Assembly: GCA_019096155.1 (NCBI GenBank)
Contig: JAHCVI010000004.1
Location: forward strand, 2,728,001-2,792,000
Direction: 5' to 3'
DNA: 64,000 nucleotides
Source of the DNA: Staphylotrichum longicolle
Lineage: Eukaryota > Ascomycota > Sordariomycetes > Sordariales > Chaetomiaceae
The position numbers and the translations under genes were made by a program. Shown here piece after piece: positions 32,476 to 42,749 of this stretch (position 1 is its first letter; each line of letters begins with the position of its first letter). Below the pieces are notes generated by a model. It searched no databases, was not told the origin of the DNA, and saw only the letters and a list, made by a program, of their open reading frames with translations.

Positions 32476-33589
32476 ATGGCAGTCTCGAAGCGGACAGCGA
32501 CGTCCTCAGCTCCATGCGGCCAGAACAAGACGGATCCGCGCCTCACTCCAAAACTTGTCCGCAAAAAGGAACCGGCGCCGACCGAGCCCAGACGGCTCCT
32601 TTCCAATACCCAAGTTCCTGCTTGGTACGCGGATTCCTTCATCTTGACCGGATACCGCCCCGTCACACACTCCATCCGGTTCTGTCTTGAAAGCCTCGCT
32701 TATATGCACAACGAGACAGTCAACATTTACACCCATCTCATACCGGCGATATGCTCTGCCATCCTTGCAGTCCTTGCGTCGCGGTACTTCGCATCGACCT
32801 TCCCAAGAGCAACAAGCGCTGACACACTGGTCTTTCAAATCTATCTCGCAACGTCGGTCGTCTGCTTCGGCGTCTCGTCGCTCTACCACACCCTGCTCTG
32901 CCACTCCCGGTATTACCGGGACCTGTGGGTGCGGATCGACTACGTCGCCATCGTCTTCCAGATTCTCGGGTCGTTCGTCCCGGGCATCTACGTTGGCTTT
33001 TACTGCGAGCGGCATCTGCAGAGACTGTATTGGTCCATGGTGAGCACCAACTTGATAACCTCCCTTCTTCTAAACTCTGACACCGAAAAAAAAAAAGATC
33101 GGAGTGCTCTCGACAGTGACCGCTTTCGTCGTCCTTCACCCACGCCTGCAGTCTCCCAATTTCCGCGTCCTCCGGACCTGCAGTTTCATCGCTACAGGAC
33201 TCTCCGCTTTCGCCCCGATCATCCACGCAGCGTCTATCTTTCCCTACCATCAACTCGACAGGCAAGCCGGGCTGCGGTATTACTACCTCGAAGGGGTCAT
33301 TGTGCTCGTCGGAGCTGCCATCTACATTGTGAGTTCTCTCCCAAAGAGCGGATTCCGGGCGAAGAGATGGATGGAGAGAGTCTGGCTAACGAATTGCGTT
33401 CTTCCCTCACATTAGACCCGGTTTCCGGAGGCCTGGAGGCCCGGGAAATTTGACATCTGGGGCGCCTCACACCAGATATTCCACGTCTTGGTCGTGCTCT
33501 CTGCCATGGTCCACCTGTATGGCATCCTGAGTGCCTTTCGGTGGAACTATGAAAATCCCCGGTGCCCGACCGCTGTTTCGTGGTTGTAG
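32476..33589 (+). CDS. AdipoR/Izh (hemolysin III-related) seven-helix membrane protein
   Basis: Three exons (32476-33039, 33098-33328, 33416-33589) encode 322 residues. The family motifs are all visible: ESLAYMHNETVNIYTHL before helix 1, SSLYHTLLCHS (the S-x3-H zinc motif), DYVAIVFQILGS, and HQIFHVLVV (H-x3-H) in the last exon. Seven hydrophobic helices are expected. Members in yeast (Izh proteins) affect zinc and lipid/sterol homeostasis, and animal adiponectin receptors have zinc-dependent ceramidase activity; the zinc ligands here support a hydrolase-competent site. The N-terminal 55 residues are basic and cytosolic. The second exon begins after a 58-nt intron ending in an A-rich tract, an unusual acceptor context (AAAAAAAG). 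Confidence 0.9.
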
Positions 33590-34908
33590 AGGTCCTTGGC
33601 TTTCTGTGGACTATCACTCGTAATTTCACGGAACATGACGCCGAGAATGGTGGCTAGGGTCATCGGGCGATGATTTCGGAAACCGTTGGAAGGTTCTCTT
33701 TTTGAGCACTTAAGTGCATGAAGAAATTGCCGCGTTATCGCAAAGGCTAGGAATGACATGCTCCTTGAGCGATATGGTTCATGTGAGGTTTGGTGAGTCT
33801 GGCTGTGAGCATATCTTGGGAAGGGAACTTGTGAATTATGTGTTCACACTTGACTTTCATGCTGTCAGCTTAACAGTTCTAATGCGTGATTTCACAGTTG
33901 TCTCAGCTGGATGGCTTCGCCTGACTCAGCATCGAATGTGACTTTTTACTCAAGACATATGTTGATCTACTGATCTTTAGCATTAGTACCGTGATATGCA
34001 TGATTACCCGTTTCTATGTTGCAATCGAGCAACGCGGGACAGAGACTCCGTGAACCTAGGCGCAGGTTGTTTTCAGATATAGTGAATCAAACACACTTAC
34101 CGCCATCAAAAGTTTTAGTAGATAGACAGGCTAAAAAAAAATACTCTGAGATACTGCCCTTTGATTTCCTAGACTTCCGTGAGGATTGCGGAGCTAGGTG
34201 CTTTAAATCTTCACATCATCCAATGACAACCGGCTCCCTTGTTTTCTTGCCAGGGACTCGAAACTGAACTTATTCCAACATGGTTTGTAGGGGCTCAAGA
34301 GAGAAGCAGGGGACTTTGCGTAAGGGGATGACAAAAACTTCGTTGCTACTCCATAACTATATTTGATAAGGTAGCCAGCGTTTTCTCAAGCAAGTGTCCT
34401 CCTTAGAATTTAGCTTGGGTGCCGACGCTTGCTTTTCTAATGTCAGCTTTTTGGTCTTGTACGTGCTATTGTCTGTCCATTCAATGTCAGATGTATCTTC
34501 CTTAACTCCTAGGTAATCACCTCGCGTTGACCATTGGACACTTTACACTCACCGCCTTTTGCCTGCTTCGTGCTTCTTGTCCTTCATTTATTAATTACTT
34601 CATGTCTTGGTCACTAGACATCCAATGCGGACATCGCCCCATCCCTCCACTTCATCTTGTCCGGCTCTCCGTCGTCTTCTTATAGCAAACTTATATCACC
34701 AGGCATAAACAGCAGTAACAACAACAATACTACCAATACAATATCTACGCGACAACCCATTGCCATTTGTGTTTTAAGAGAGTCTAGTTCTCAGGTCCGG
34801 CCTGCTCATTCCCTTTGGGTGTCTAGTCCCTTGCGGAAGCCCATCTTAACTTTGCATTCGTTCCATTAGCCTTTTCCCGCGCCATTACCCATGCACCACC
34901 GCGACAAT
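33590..34908. other. AT-richer gene-poor region
   Basis: Visibly more AT-rich than the flanking genes, with poly-A/T tracts and no supported gene. A short frame at 34657-34869 lacks an ATG. The composition could come from old RIP-decayed sequence, but I recognise no element family. Confidence 0.45.
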
Positions 34909-35223
34909 TCAGATACTTTGAGCTCTAAGGTGAGAAGATCTTGAGCACCCCTTGTATCTATTGCAATGGTTAGAGATACTCGAGGCATGCCCCGGGTGGG
35001 GAGAGGCAAAAGACAGCGGGGTCGAAGAAGTGGAGGGCAGACTTGCATGCTTAAGAGCACATTTCCTGGCTTGCGTCTGGCCGAACTTCTCCGCCCTCTT
35101 GGCGAGTTTGTTACTCTCAACCAAGGCCAAACGGGAGTTCTCGGCCTTGGAGTCGAGTGCTTTTTGAAGTTCCAGGGCACCATCTGGCCGTATGGGCGTC
35201 TCGAAGTATAGCGAACAGTCCAT
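34909..35223 (-). CDS. Tentative small gene, 104 residues, with TATA box and 5'-UTR intron
   Basis: The frame MDCSLYFETPIRPDGALE... has a plausible helical, charged N-terminal half (LQKALDSKAENSRLALVE) and a low-complexity C-terminus. Upstream signals support transcription. A TATATATA element lies at 35398-35410 (minus-strand orientation). Downstream of it a clean intron, 35302-35230 (GTAAGG donor, TTCCCAG acceptor), lies entirely before the ATG at 35223. A branch-like CTCTAAC and CAATAG acceptor near 34960 suggest a further intron may alter the C-terminus. No family is recognised; it may be a lineage-specific gene or a fragment. Confidence 0.35.
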   Translation of the reverse strand: MDCSLYFETPIRPDGALELQKALDSKAENSRLALVESNKLAKRAEKFGQTQARKCALKHASLPSTSSTPLSFASPHPGHASSISNHCNRYKGCSRSSHLRAQSI

Positions 35224-36378
35224 ATCGCACTGGGAATAGGAATACTTCGCCGATGTGAGATGCGGGGCTTTTGTAGGGGGTTCATAAGATGGCGGTCCTT
35301 ACCTTCTGCAGAGAGGTGGGCAGGACAAAGGAGATAAGGTATCTTTGGTGACTGCGTTGGTTGCGCGCTGGGAGTTTCGAAGAAGACCGACCACAGGTCT
35401 ATATATACTAGTGAGTACGTGTGCATGAAAGCACCAGTTCTGCCGCCATCTTTGTTCTTGAAGTTGTCACGAGATCCAACGGTCATATGGAGTGTCGAGT
35501 ACCTAATTGACGTGGCAGTTTGGGTTCATCAGACGAAACCTCAGCCTCGGACGGTTGGGCGACGCAGGGTCATAGCACCATTCATTCTCACATTGTAAAC
35601 AATGAATAATGAAATTACCTGGTCGGGGCTTCAACGTTTCCATGTTCATCTCATAGAGCGGCGCGAAAGAAAAAAAGTCTACAACGGGGCATGTTGGCGT
35701 AGAACAAGGGGGTTTTGTCCGAGAAGTGATTTATCTGGAAGACTTGATTGCCTGAAATCATTGCGCTTTGAACGCGCCGATAAGACTGCTTAGGTAGGCA
35801 GGATGTTCATCAGTTTGGAGCCAGCTTAAGGGTTTTCCACAATATCTTGCAACCTCTTGAAGCGCTGTCTTGGTACTTACCTGAGACTTGGTAGCCGAAC
35901 TGCACGTTAGAGCAAAACCTGGAAGTTAACTTCGGTATTTTACGCGTGCATGATACACACCTGGTAAGTTAGGCCAATGTAGAGGCCAACATGTGTCAGA
36001 TACTAAATCCTGAGAGACCCAGACTATGGTGGTAACTCATGTTTTACAACATACGGTACCACTGGAATTCAAAGTCTCACGGCGCCGGCTGGGTGCGTGG
36101 GCGCCTTTTCAGTACAATGTTGCCTCGCCTGTCCGGTATGAGACTGGGCCGCGAGCTTGAAGAATGATGGGAGCCGGATGATGGCTACACCACGATTCGT
36201 GCACGATTTTCAATCGTCTGTTCAACTTTGGCTGCCTCGAAAGGTATGGCCAGCCGACGAGTGAGCTATAAATCCTGTTCTGCCAACCACCCGTTTTTCT
36301 CTAGGGTTTCCTTTGGATTCCTATTTCCGAGAGAATTATCATTCTTTTGATACAACGTGGCATAAGACTCGTGAAACG
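35224..36378. other. Intergenic region with TATA element for the small minus-strand gene
   Basis: Contains the TATA box at 35398-35410 and 5'-UTR intron 35230-35302 described above. The rest (35500-36378) holds the upstream region of the membrane protein gene and no recognisable element. Confidence 0.4.
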
Positions 36379-37539
36379 ATGGGTTCCCTCCCCAACGCCA
36401 CCGACTGGGACAATGGCAGCTGGGTTCCTCAAGGGAGAGAAACAAACGGTGGATGGCGCGTCGACGCAGCGACCATCGTTCTTCTTGCAATCATCGGAGA
36501 TCCGCGCCCAGACGAGTTCACTCGAGCCATTACAGCATCGTCGCTGGTTATGATGCCCCGTCTTGTCCCCGCAATGCAGCTGTTCAACGCGGCCCGGCCC
36601 GCCCAACTGCCCCAGACCCGAGCTGCCGCGTCCGAGATTTCCGGACCCTCTTTGGAGGACGTGGACCGACGCGAAACTGTCGGCTACTTTGTCAACGCCC
36701 TCCACGAGCTGGACAAGATGCCCCGTCGAGGATTCCGCGTCCTCAAGGTCCGTTACAACCATCAAAACCGACTCTCCCGGGATGTCGAGGTTGTCAGGAA
36801 CTTCAAAATGGCAACCATGTCGCCGAGCCGCCTGGTACGCGGTGTTCTCTTGTTAGGATTCTGTCTCGGCCTCGGCCTCATCATCGCAGCAGCGCTGTGG
36901 AAGGACGCTCCGGCTCTCGTATCAATTGCTCTCATGGGGCTCGCGAGCTCTCTCATTGGATATGCCAGCAGCTGGAAAACTGTCCACGCCTACAACGAGA
37001 CAGGACCAGCGAGTGTCAACAGCGCAGCCCCTGTCACCGTCGTGATCAAGACCCGTGAGGACGGCTTGACAGTAGTCCGGTGCGACGATGTCATATACGA
37101 TGAGTTGTATCTCGGTACACTGGATTGCTGTTTCTACCGTACTCAGGGCGGACGCTGCGGCGCCCTCATGGCCACCGGAAGCGTCGCGCTCATGATTTCA
37201 GTCGCTATGCTGGGCAACTCCACCTGGAAAAGCCAGCTCTCGGTAGTCGTGTGTTACGTCTTCCTGAACGCGTTGCACTGGACCGTTAGCTTGCTGCCGC
37301 GTCGTGCCTTTTGGGACCTGAGTCGATATCATGTGGACGACATCACGCCGGCCGATGCGACGAACGCGCACCAGAGCGCACCAACTGGCGCCAACTCCCT
37401 CGAGGGTCTCACAACTACAAGCCGCACGCTCTGGTATGCCATTCGAGAAGTAGGATCAACGGCGTGGGTTGAGGAGGGCTGTTACGTTCCGCCGACCGAG
37501 GACTGGAAGAGGTGCTGGCTGAGGCACAACAGGCTGTGA
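36379..37539 (+). CDS. Conserved multi-pass membrane protein, C-terminus probably frameshifted
   Basis: The first ATG in frame is at 36379 (MGSLPNATDW). The 386-residue product has about four hydrophobic segments: GVLLLGFCLGLGLIIAAALW, LVSIALMGLASSLIGYA, MATGSVALMISVAM and LSVVVCYVFLNALHWTVSLL. The soluble part between helices 2 and 3 is beta-like (VTVVIKTREDGLTVVRCDD). I recognise no named family; the pattern is that of a conserved fungal membrane protein. The frame ends at 37539 in WLRHNRL. Just before, at 37511-37514, the next frame continues with a strongly protein-like helix (AEAQQAVNDGNRAWQAVRRE) to a stop at 37602-37604. One missing base in the AGAGG stretch would restore it, so the true end is probably 37604. 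Confidence 0.75.
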   Translation: MGSLPNATDWDNGSWVPQGRETNGGWRVDAATIVLLAIIGDPRPDEFTRAITASSLVMMPRLVPAMQLFNAARPAQLPQTRAAASEISGPSLEDVDRRETVGYFVNALHELDKMPRRGFRVLKVRYNHQNRLSRDVEVVRNFKMATMSPSRLVRGVLLLGFCLGLGLIIAAALWKDAPALVSIALMGLASSLIGYASSWKTVHAYNETGPASVNSAAPVTVVIKTREDGLTVVRCDDVIYDELYLGTLDCCFYRTQGGRCGALMATGSVALMISVAMLGNSTWKSQLSVVVCYVFLNALHWTVSLLPRRAFWDLSRYHVDDITPADATNAHQSAPTGANSLEGLTTTSRTLWYAIREVGSTAWVEEGCYVPPTEDWKRCWLRHNRL

Positions 37540-37604
37540 ACGATGGCAACCGGGCTTGGCAGGCAGTTAGGAGAGAGCGCGAGATAATGCAGTATAACAT
37601 TTGA

Positions 37605-38192
37605 CGCCATCGAGGATTGGCTCAAGGGTGTTCAGGTTGGATCGCTCCTCCTTTCTATCATTCTTCTCTCACCACCAAAACCCAGCATACCGTACGTAGA
37701 TAGGTGCTGTACGATCCTAACAACAGACAGAAGCCTGCAACATTCTGCTATGTCTTGATGCACCATACGCTCGGCGTATGGTGCCTACCACTCAGTTTGC
37801 CATGTAAGACAGTGATACTAGCTTCGTCATAATTCCAGTTACATTAACAACCAACCAAAGGCGATAGTGTGTTGCGTGCTGTCTTGCTACGAACGTGGAG
37901 TTGGGTTCTGATGGGAGGGACGAAGGGAGAAGATGGGAGTACAGATAGGTAGGTAATTAGTGGTTGTTCTATTCTTTTTTGAAGTGAGTGACAACTATCA
38001 CATCAGACTTTAGGCCCATCCTCGCCCACGCTCAACCCTCCCAACAGCCCGCCTCATGATTTTCGAAGCGTGCGACTCAGCCGTGAGTTAACAGGTCCTC
38101 CATTGGAGTGCTACCCGCACAGTAAGCTTGCTAGTAATCCGGTCGACCTAGATTGGTATGCATCAGCATCGTTTCGTGGCCAAGGAGACCAA
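37605..38192. other. Intergenic region between convergent genes
   Basis: Contains an ATAGGTAGGTA motif near 37943. No gene was seen. Confidence 0.4.
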
Positions 38193-38802
38193 TCAACTCA
38201 CCGCGATGAGTGCTGGCTTGTCGGTGTCCGAGATCCAACACTGCGTGTTCATGTTCAGGATGGCGGTAGATCCGCCACAAGGCGACCACAGAACCACATC
38301 TGGCTTGGCTGAAAGCGAAAACGCGCCTGCTCCGCCGCCGTTCAGATCGATGTCATAACATGCTTGCCTAGAGCCACCCGTGAAGTCAACGGTGTTTGAG
38401 CAATGGCCCTGAGTGCCGGATGGAATGCTGGCGTAGCCTGACATGTCTGTCGCGAAGGTAGCAAATCTAAACGGTGCTGGTCAGCATCGGTGATTAATTT
38501 GGGGAAATAATCACAAAGACATACTGGAAACCCTCGTCGTATTCAAGGTTCAGAGTCAGCTTGCAGTTCTTGCGCCAGTCTGCCGCCATGGTATTTGGGC
38601 CGGCCCGCACGACGTAATCCGACAGTCGAATGTCAAACGCAGTATTGGAAGGGTCGGCTTTGACGTCCGCAGTTCCATAGGGGCAGCCGGAACCAAGAAC
38701 GGAGGCGCCAACAACCCGAAGATTTCGGGGTGCAGCTGCTGCGCTTGGCGCGCCCAGTGCCAGCTGGGCAAAGAGGATGACGGAGGCGATGGTCAGATGC
38801 AT
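38193..38802 (-). CDS. Small secreted DUF4360 protein
   Basis: Exons 38802-38525 and 38466-38193 (intron 38467-38524) encode 183 residues. MHLTIASVILFAQLALGAPS is a clear signal peptide. The mature part has the DUF4360 pattern: GSGCPYGTADV near the N-terminus, LSDYVVRAGP, RKNCKLTLNLEYDEGFQ, and then GYASIPSGTQGHC. Members are small secreted fungal and bacterial proteins of unknown function, beta-rich with disulphides. The end is uncertain. The last codons before the stop (ATC GCG GTG AGT TGA) contain a perfect GTGAGT donor, so a further short exon may exist downstream on the minus strand. Confidence 0.75.
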
Positions 38803-39324
38803 TTTGAGTTGGATAGGAGTTGCTGCGAGAGATGAGTGACACTTACTCGGGAACAACACAAGGGTTCAGTGATTCTAATAGTTGTTTCTCTGTCCAAGAG
38901 GTTAAACAGCGATTGGACAAGACCTGCAACCTGCATTACGGCTCGTTGATATTGAGCTGTGGCCCTGGAGCCACCGCGGCCCGTATGCTCCGAGAGTGCG
39001 ACAACAACTCGACGTCTCAGTGGACCACAGGCGAGGCGCCTATATGACGCACTCTAGCCGCGACTCGCGTACCATAAGAGGTGGCGACAGGGGGTCATAA
39101 TTCTCTGTTGGCTCTCCGGCGGCCAAAGAAAGCAAAAGGCAGAAGCATCGCCCCTTATGCTATGTTCAATTCCATCTGCTACGCTCTCATGCTGTAAAGA
39201 CTCATAACCAGCCCCCATCCTCCACAAGACATACCGAGAAAAGCTCGCACATTTCTTGAAGCGAGTCTTCATTTAAAGCAGTTCTCTGAGCCAACAACTC
39301 ACGCGACCTAGGTAACCTCTAAAG
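38803..39324. other. Intergenic region
   Basis: Upstream region of the DUF4360 gene; CCTAGGTAACC occurs at 39307-39317, just before the tentative small gene. No other feature. Confidence 0.4.
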
Positions 39325-39694
39325 ATGTCAAAGATTCCGGCGTTTGGGGCACTGCAACTCACAGATGGAGAGACCCGACGAGTTTGCGAGGGTGAAAACA
39401 TCCTTCCTCTTCTGGTAGGTAGATTAAGTGGCAAAAACTTCTCTGATATACAGCAATCTAATAGAGTTTGTTTCATTTACCCTTGTAGATCAGTTGTTGG
39501 TTTCTTTGCCTCCGAGTCTAGACCCGGCGGTCATTGTGTTGGTCAGGGGCGAAAACGAGAGATATAACCTCTTCCTACGGCCAGTTCAAGAGGCCGAAAT
39601 TTTCGACACAACTGAGATTTCCATGCTGCTATTTTTATCTTTAAACTCACTCGCCCGTCTGTCATTCTTAATTCATTGCTGCAGTAAATATTGA
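39325..39694 (+). CDS. Tentative two-exon small gene, 99 residues
   Basis: The ATG at 39325 opens MSKIPAFGALQLTDGETRRV. Joining exon 39325-39418 to 39489-39694 across a 70-nt intron (GTAGAT donor, TTGTAG acceptor) keeps an open frame. The product continues LLVDQLLVSLPPSLDPAVIV, a protein-like sequence, then RYNLFLRPVQEAEIF and a hydrophobic, cysteine-containing end. Neither exon frame looks coherent without the splice, which is the main support. I recognise no family. It could be a degraded fragment of a larger gene. Confidence 0.35.
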
Positions 39695-40589
39695 TGACAT
39701 TTACCCGAAGCGCTTTTCAATCTTGCTGTCCGGGATGCCGGACATGCGCCGGCCAATCACCTGCAGTCGGGCTTTTTGCAGAACTTGAAGACCAGGAAAA
39801 GTTCCGGGCTTTGAACTGCCTTGTAGGTACATAGATGAGCAATATCATATAGTGTCTAAGGGCTCTGGTGGGCTTTGGGTGACATTGGAAGGAGCAGGTT
39901 CGCCTCTTGAATCATTTCACGGCTGACTATATAGGGTGTCATGGCACAACAAAGTCCGCGAGGACGAGTCCGGAAATGCGCGGAATACTGTGGGTGGTGC
40001 TTCGCAGGGCCTGAAGGTAAATCCGAAAATCGTGCAAGGCCAGAAACGGAAACCTGGACAAGGCCCCGGCCCGAGACCACGAACGGGTTCTCGTCTGCAA
40101 GACCTTGGGAAAGTGATGAATTGAGCCTGTTGTGTCAGCAATTGTCCTGCAACATCGAAATGTTCCAGGTTGTTTGATCAAGCTGGCTCACTCTTCCTTT
40201 CATACTGGAATGGTACCAAGGACAACATCAGCTCTGCAGTAAGGTGGGAAGTCCTCTACTGATTGAGTTATTTCTTTTCTTATTGCTCTACAGATTGTTC
40301 TTTGTGTTGTTGACGTGCAAAGCCTTGAATTTCAGACCAGAAAGTCGTCGCCGAGGAAAATCCGGACTGGACAGTATGGATCCCAGCGAACTGAAGGACA
40401 GCATTCCCAATACGGAAGCAGTTTCGAGCTTCCCACGATGCGACATTTTTGGTTGGGATACCTCGAGGGAGCACTAGGAGGCTTTGTTCCACCAAAAGGA
40501 GCAAGTCAATAGGCCGTGCATCCAGGCCATCGAGACGACCTAGTAGCTTTCATTGACAGCATTCTCCATCTCACTCTTGATCCTCAGTC
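39695..40589. other. Intergenic region
   Basis: A 78-codon frame (39941-40177) follows a CTATATAG sequence closely but has no protein-like features. Upstream region of the phosphoesterase gene otherwise. Confidence 0.4.
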
Positions 40590-41420
40590 ATGCCCCCGGC
40601 AGCCTTCCAAATTGTGTCAGACCTCCACCTCGAGACCCAACAGTCGTACGAGTACAACTTCAAGCAAACGGCCCCAAACCTCGCCCTGCTCGGCGACATT
40701 GGACAAGTGGCCAACGATGCCCTCTTCACCTTTCTCGAGAAACAGCTGAACCGGTACTGGAACGTCTTCTTCCTCCTGGGCAACCACGAGCCCGTCTCAG
40801 GCAGTTGGCCCGCCGCAAAACAGAGGGTCCATGCCTTCGCCGAGCGGATGCAGCGGCTTCAGGCCCGCTCCACCATCGGCCGCTTCATCTTCCTGGACCA
40901 GACACGCCACGACGTCAACACGACCCTGACCGTGCTCGGCTGCACGCTGTTCTCGGGCGTCACCCAAGAACAAGCCGCCGCCGTGGCGGGCCGTCTGATT
41001 GACTTCCGACAGATCCTGAATTGGACGGTCGAGGACCACGCCGACGCGCACCAGTCCGACCTGCGCTGGCTGAACGCCAAGGTCGCCGACATCTCCCGGA
41101 CCGAGCCGCAGCGGCAGATCGTCATCTTTACGCACCACAGCCCGACCACCGATGAGAGGGCCGCAGACCTGCGTCACAGAGACAGCCCCGTCGCCTCGGG
41201 CTTCGCGACGGATCTCAGCCTTGAGGAGTGCTGGACCAACCCGTCGGTGGTCGCATGGGCATTTGGACATACCCACTTTAGCTGCGACTTTGTGGACGAG
41301 CGGGGGAAGAGGGTGGTTGCTAACCAGCGGGGGTATGCGATGAGGTTGCAAAGTACTTTTGACGCGGAAAAGACGTTCGTGATTGGGAAGGAAGCGGGAT
41401 CGAGCATGCTGCTTGTTTGA
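40590..41420 (+). CDS. Calcineurin-like metallophosphoesterase
   Basis: A single exon encodes 276 residues with all five metal-binding blocks of the family in order: SDLHLE (D and H), LLGDIGQ, LGNHEP, TTHHSP-type (here FTHHSPTT) and GHTH. The two-metal site is therefore complete. The protein is short and has no signal peptide or membrane segment, so it should act in the cytosol or nucleus. Substrate cannot be told from sequence; fungal relatives are annotated as Ser/Thr phosphatase-like or general phosphoesterases. The start at 40590 puts the first block at residue 10, leaving no room for extra domains. Confidence 0.9.
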   Translation: MPPAAFQIVSDLHLETQQSYEYNFKQTAPNLALLGDIGQVANDALFTFLEKQLNRYWNVFFLLGNHEPVSGSWPAAKQRVHAFAERMQRLQARSTIGRFIFLDQTRHDVNTTLTVLGCTLFSGVTQEQAAAVAGRLIDFRQILNWTVEDHADAHQSDLRWLNAKVADISRTEPQRQIVIFTHHSPTTDERAADLRHRDSPVASGFATDLSLEECWTNPSVVAWAFGHTHFSCDFVDERGKRVVANQRGYAMRLQSTFDAEKTFVIGKEAGSSMLLV

Positions 41421-42095
41421 GGCGGCGAGGACTGTCCAACGACCAAGTGTGGTGGTTACCAACACAACGAGAGTGAAAAGTGACGGCAAGGGCTTGAACA
41501 ACACTGGCAACACATGACATGACTTTGTAGGTACCTTGGGGCTCAAGATACCAAATATGTGGTAGCTAGTTACAGCTCCCATAGGGCCTTTTCCTCAACC
41601 AATGCTGTTCAATGTCGGCGGTACTTCAACCACTTCGGCGTACTCCAGTCATCCTTTGATGACAGCAATGTCGCCATTCTTCGCAAACACGATCTCGCAC
41701 TAATCCGTGATCCCACTGATAGAAGATCGCGTCCCAGAAACCCAATTCTCAGTGGCTCGAAAGCGCCCATCCTTGGGGCTATCCGGTGATGTGATATTCC
41801 ATTGACCCAGAACGGATCAGCAGTGGGATCGTATGCCCTAGGGGCCGGGATCACCCATTGACCAATCTTTTGAGGCTACTATTCTGTCTAAGTTGTTTGT
41901 TAAAGGACGCTTACACGTTGTCTTCAAAGCCGAGCATATTATAAGACCCAGCCTGCAAGCGGCCTGTCCAAGGAAAGCTGGAGCAACGGGCTGGTGAAGC
42001 ATGATAAATCCATTTGAAACTCAACAGAGTCCCTGCCGTGCAGGGATATGTTCAAGTACTCAATACGAATGTATCGGAAACACTATGGGGCGTCC
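41421..42095. other. Intergenic region downstream of the hydrolase relic
   Basis: No gene is recognisable. It could contain further degraded parts of the relic at 42096-42458, but I could not align any. Confidence 0.4.
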
Positions 42096-42458
42096 TCATG
42101 TCCTCTCATGTTCGGAATCAGCACGACAGCTGAGTCTAGACGAAGATGAGAGCCAGCCCAGCAAGGAGTTGCCGATGTGATGGATATTGAGACAATTATC
42201 GTTGCCTTTGGTTCATTCTGAATCGTAACCTTAGCTGTGAATACTGACGTCCCTTCAAGACGGTGCCTTCGGGATCCATTCTTGAGGCCAGTAATGGCTG
42301 ACAGAGTTCCAGAATTTTCTTGCTTCATGTCTTCCGTATGCTCCTCCAGCGCCATGCACAAAGATGAAGTTGAACAGAGGTTGGGAAGGCGAACAGAGAA
42401 GATCTAGACCAAGCGGGGGGGACCAGAAAGACACGCTTACCATGATGATGGAAAGCAA
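42096..42458 (-). pseudogene. Decayed alpha/beta-hydrolase (SesB/DUF676-like) N-terminal fragment
   Basis: One frame reads, from 42458 downward, LGLDLLCSPSQPL, then NFIFVHGAGG (the first beta strand and oxyanion loop of fungal lipase-like domains), SHYWPQEWIPKAPS, a stop at 42255, RDVSIHS, a stop at 42231, GYDSE, a stop at 42213, and then TKGNDNCLNIHHIGNSLLGWL before a stop at 42096. This order matches the N-terminal lipase-like domain often fused to NB-ARC/ankyrin/TPR modules in fungal NLR-type proteins. The block GYDSxWTKGNDNxLNIHH is characteristic, and the third stop (TGA) sits where Trp is expected. Later parts of the domain (the GHSxGG nucleophile) are missing. The gene is dead. Confidence 0.65.
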
Positions 42459-42749
42459 ATCGCACCATCACCGCGATGTGTTATAGATCAACTGGCTTCG
42501 AAGTTACCACGTCTTGGTTGAGGACATTTCATGTTGGCAAGCTGTGCAGTGCTTTACTCGTCATTTTGAGGAAACAGCATGGAGGGAACGGGCGATAAAC
42601 TTCCATCAGGTTCGGGCTGGAGCATTTTGGTGCTGATGGAGCGCGGCATGGAGAGAATCGATTACATTCAGGCGCGAACCCCTCCCTCCAACCGGCCACG
42701 AGCACCAACGGGCAGTCCCGGCTCCGAGGCCAACGTCCCTTTGCTGCCA

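Noticed and set aside
33590..34908. AT-rich stretch as a possible RIP-mutated transposon
   Set aside because: I found no terminal repeats, no transposase-like residues and no similarity to known elements; composition alone is not enough.
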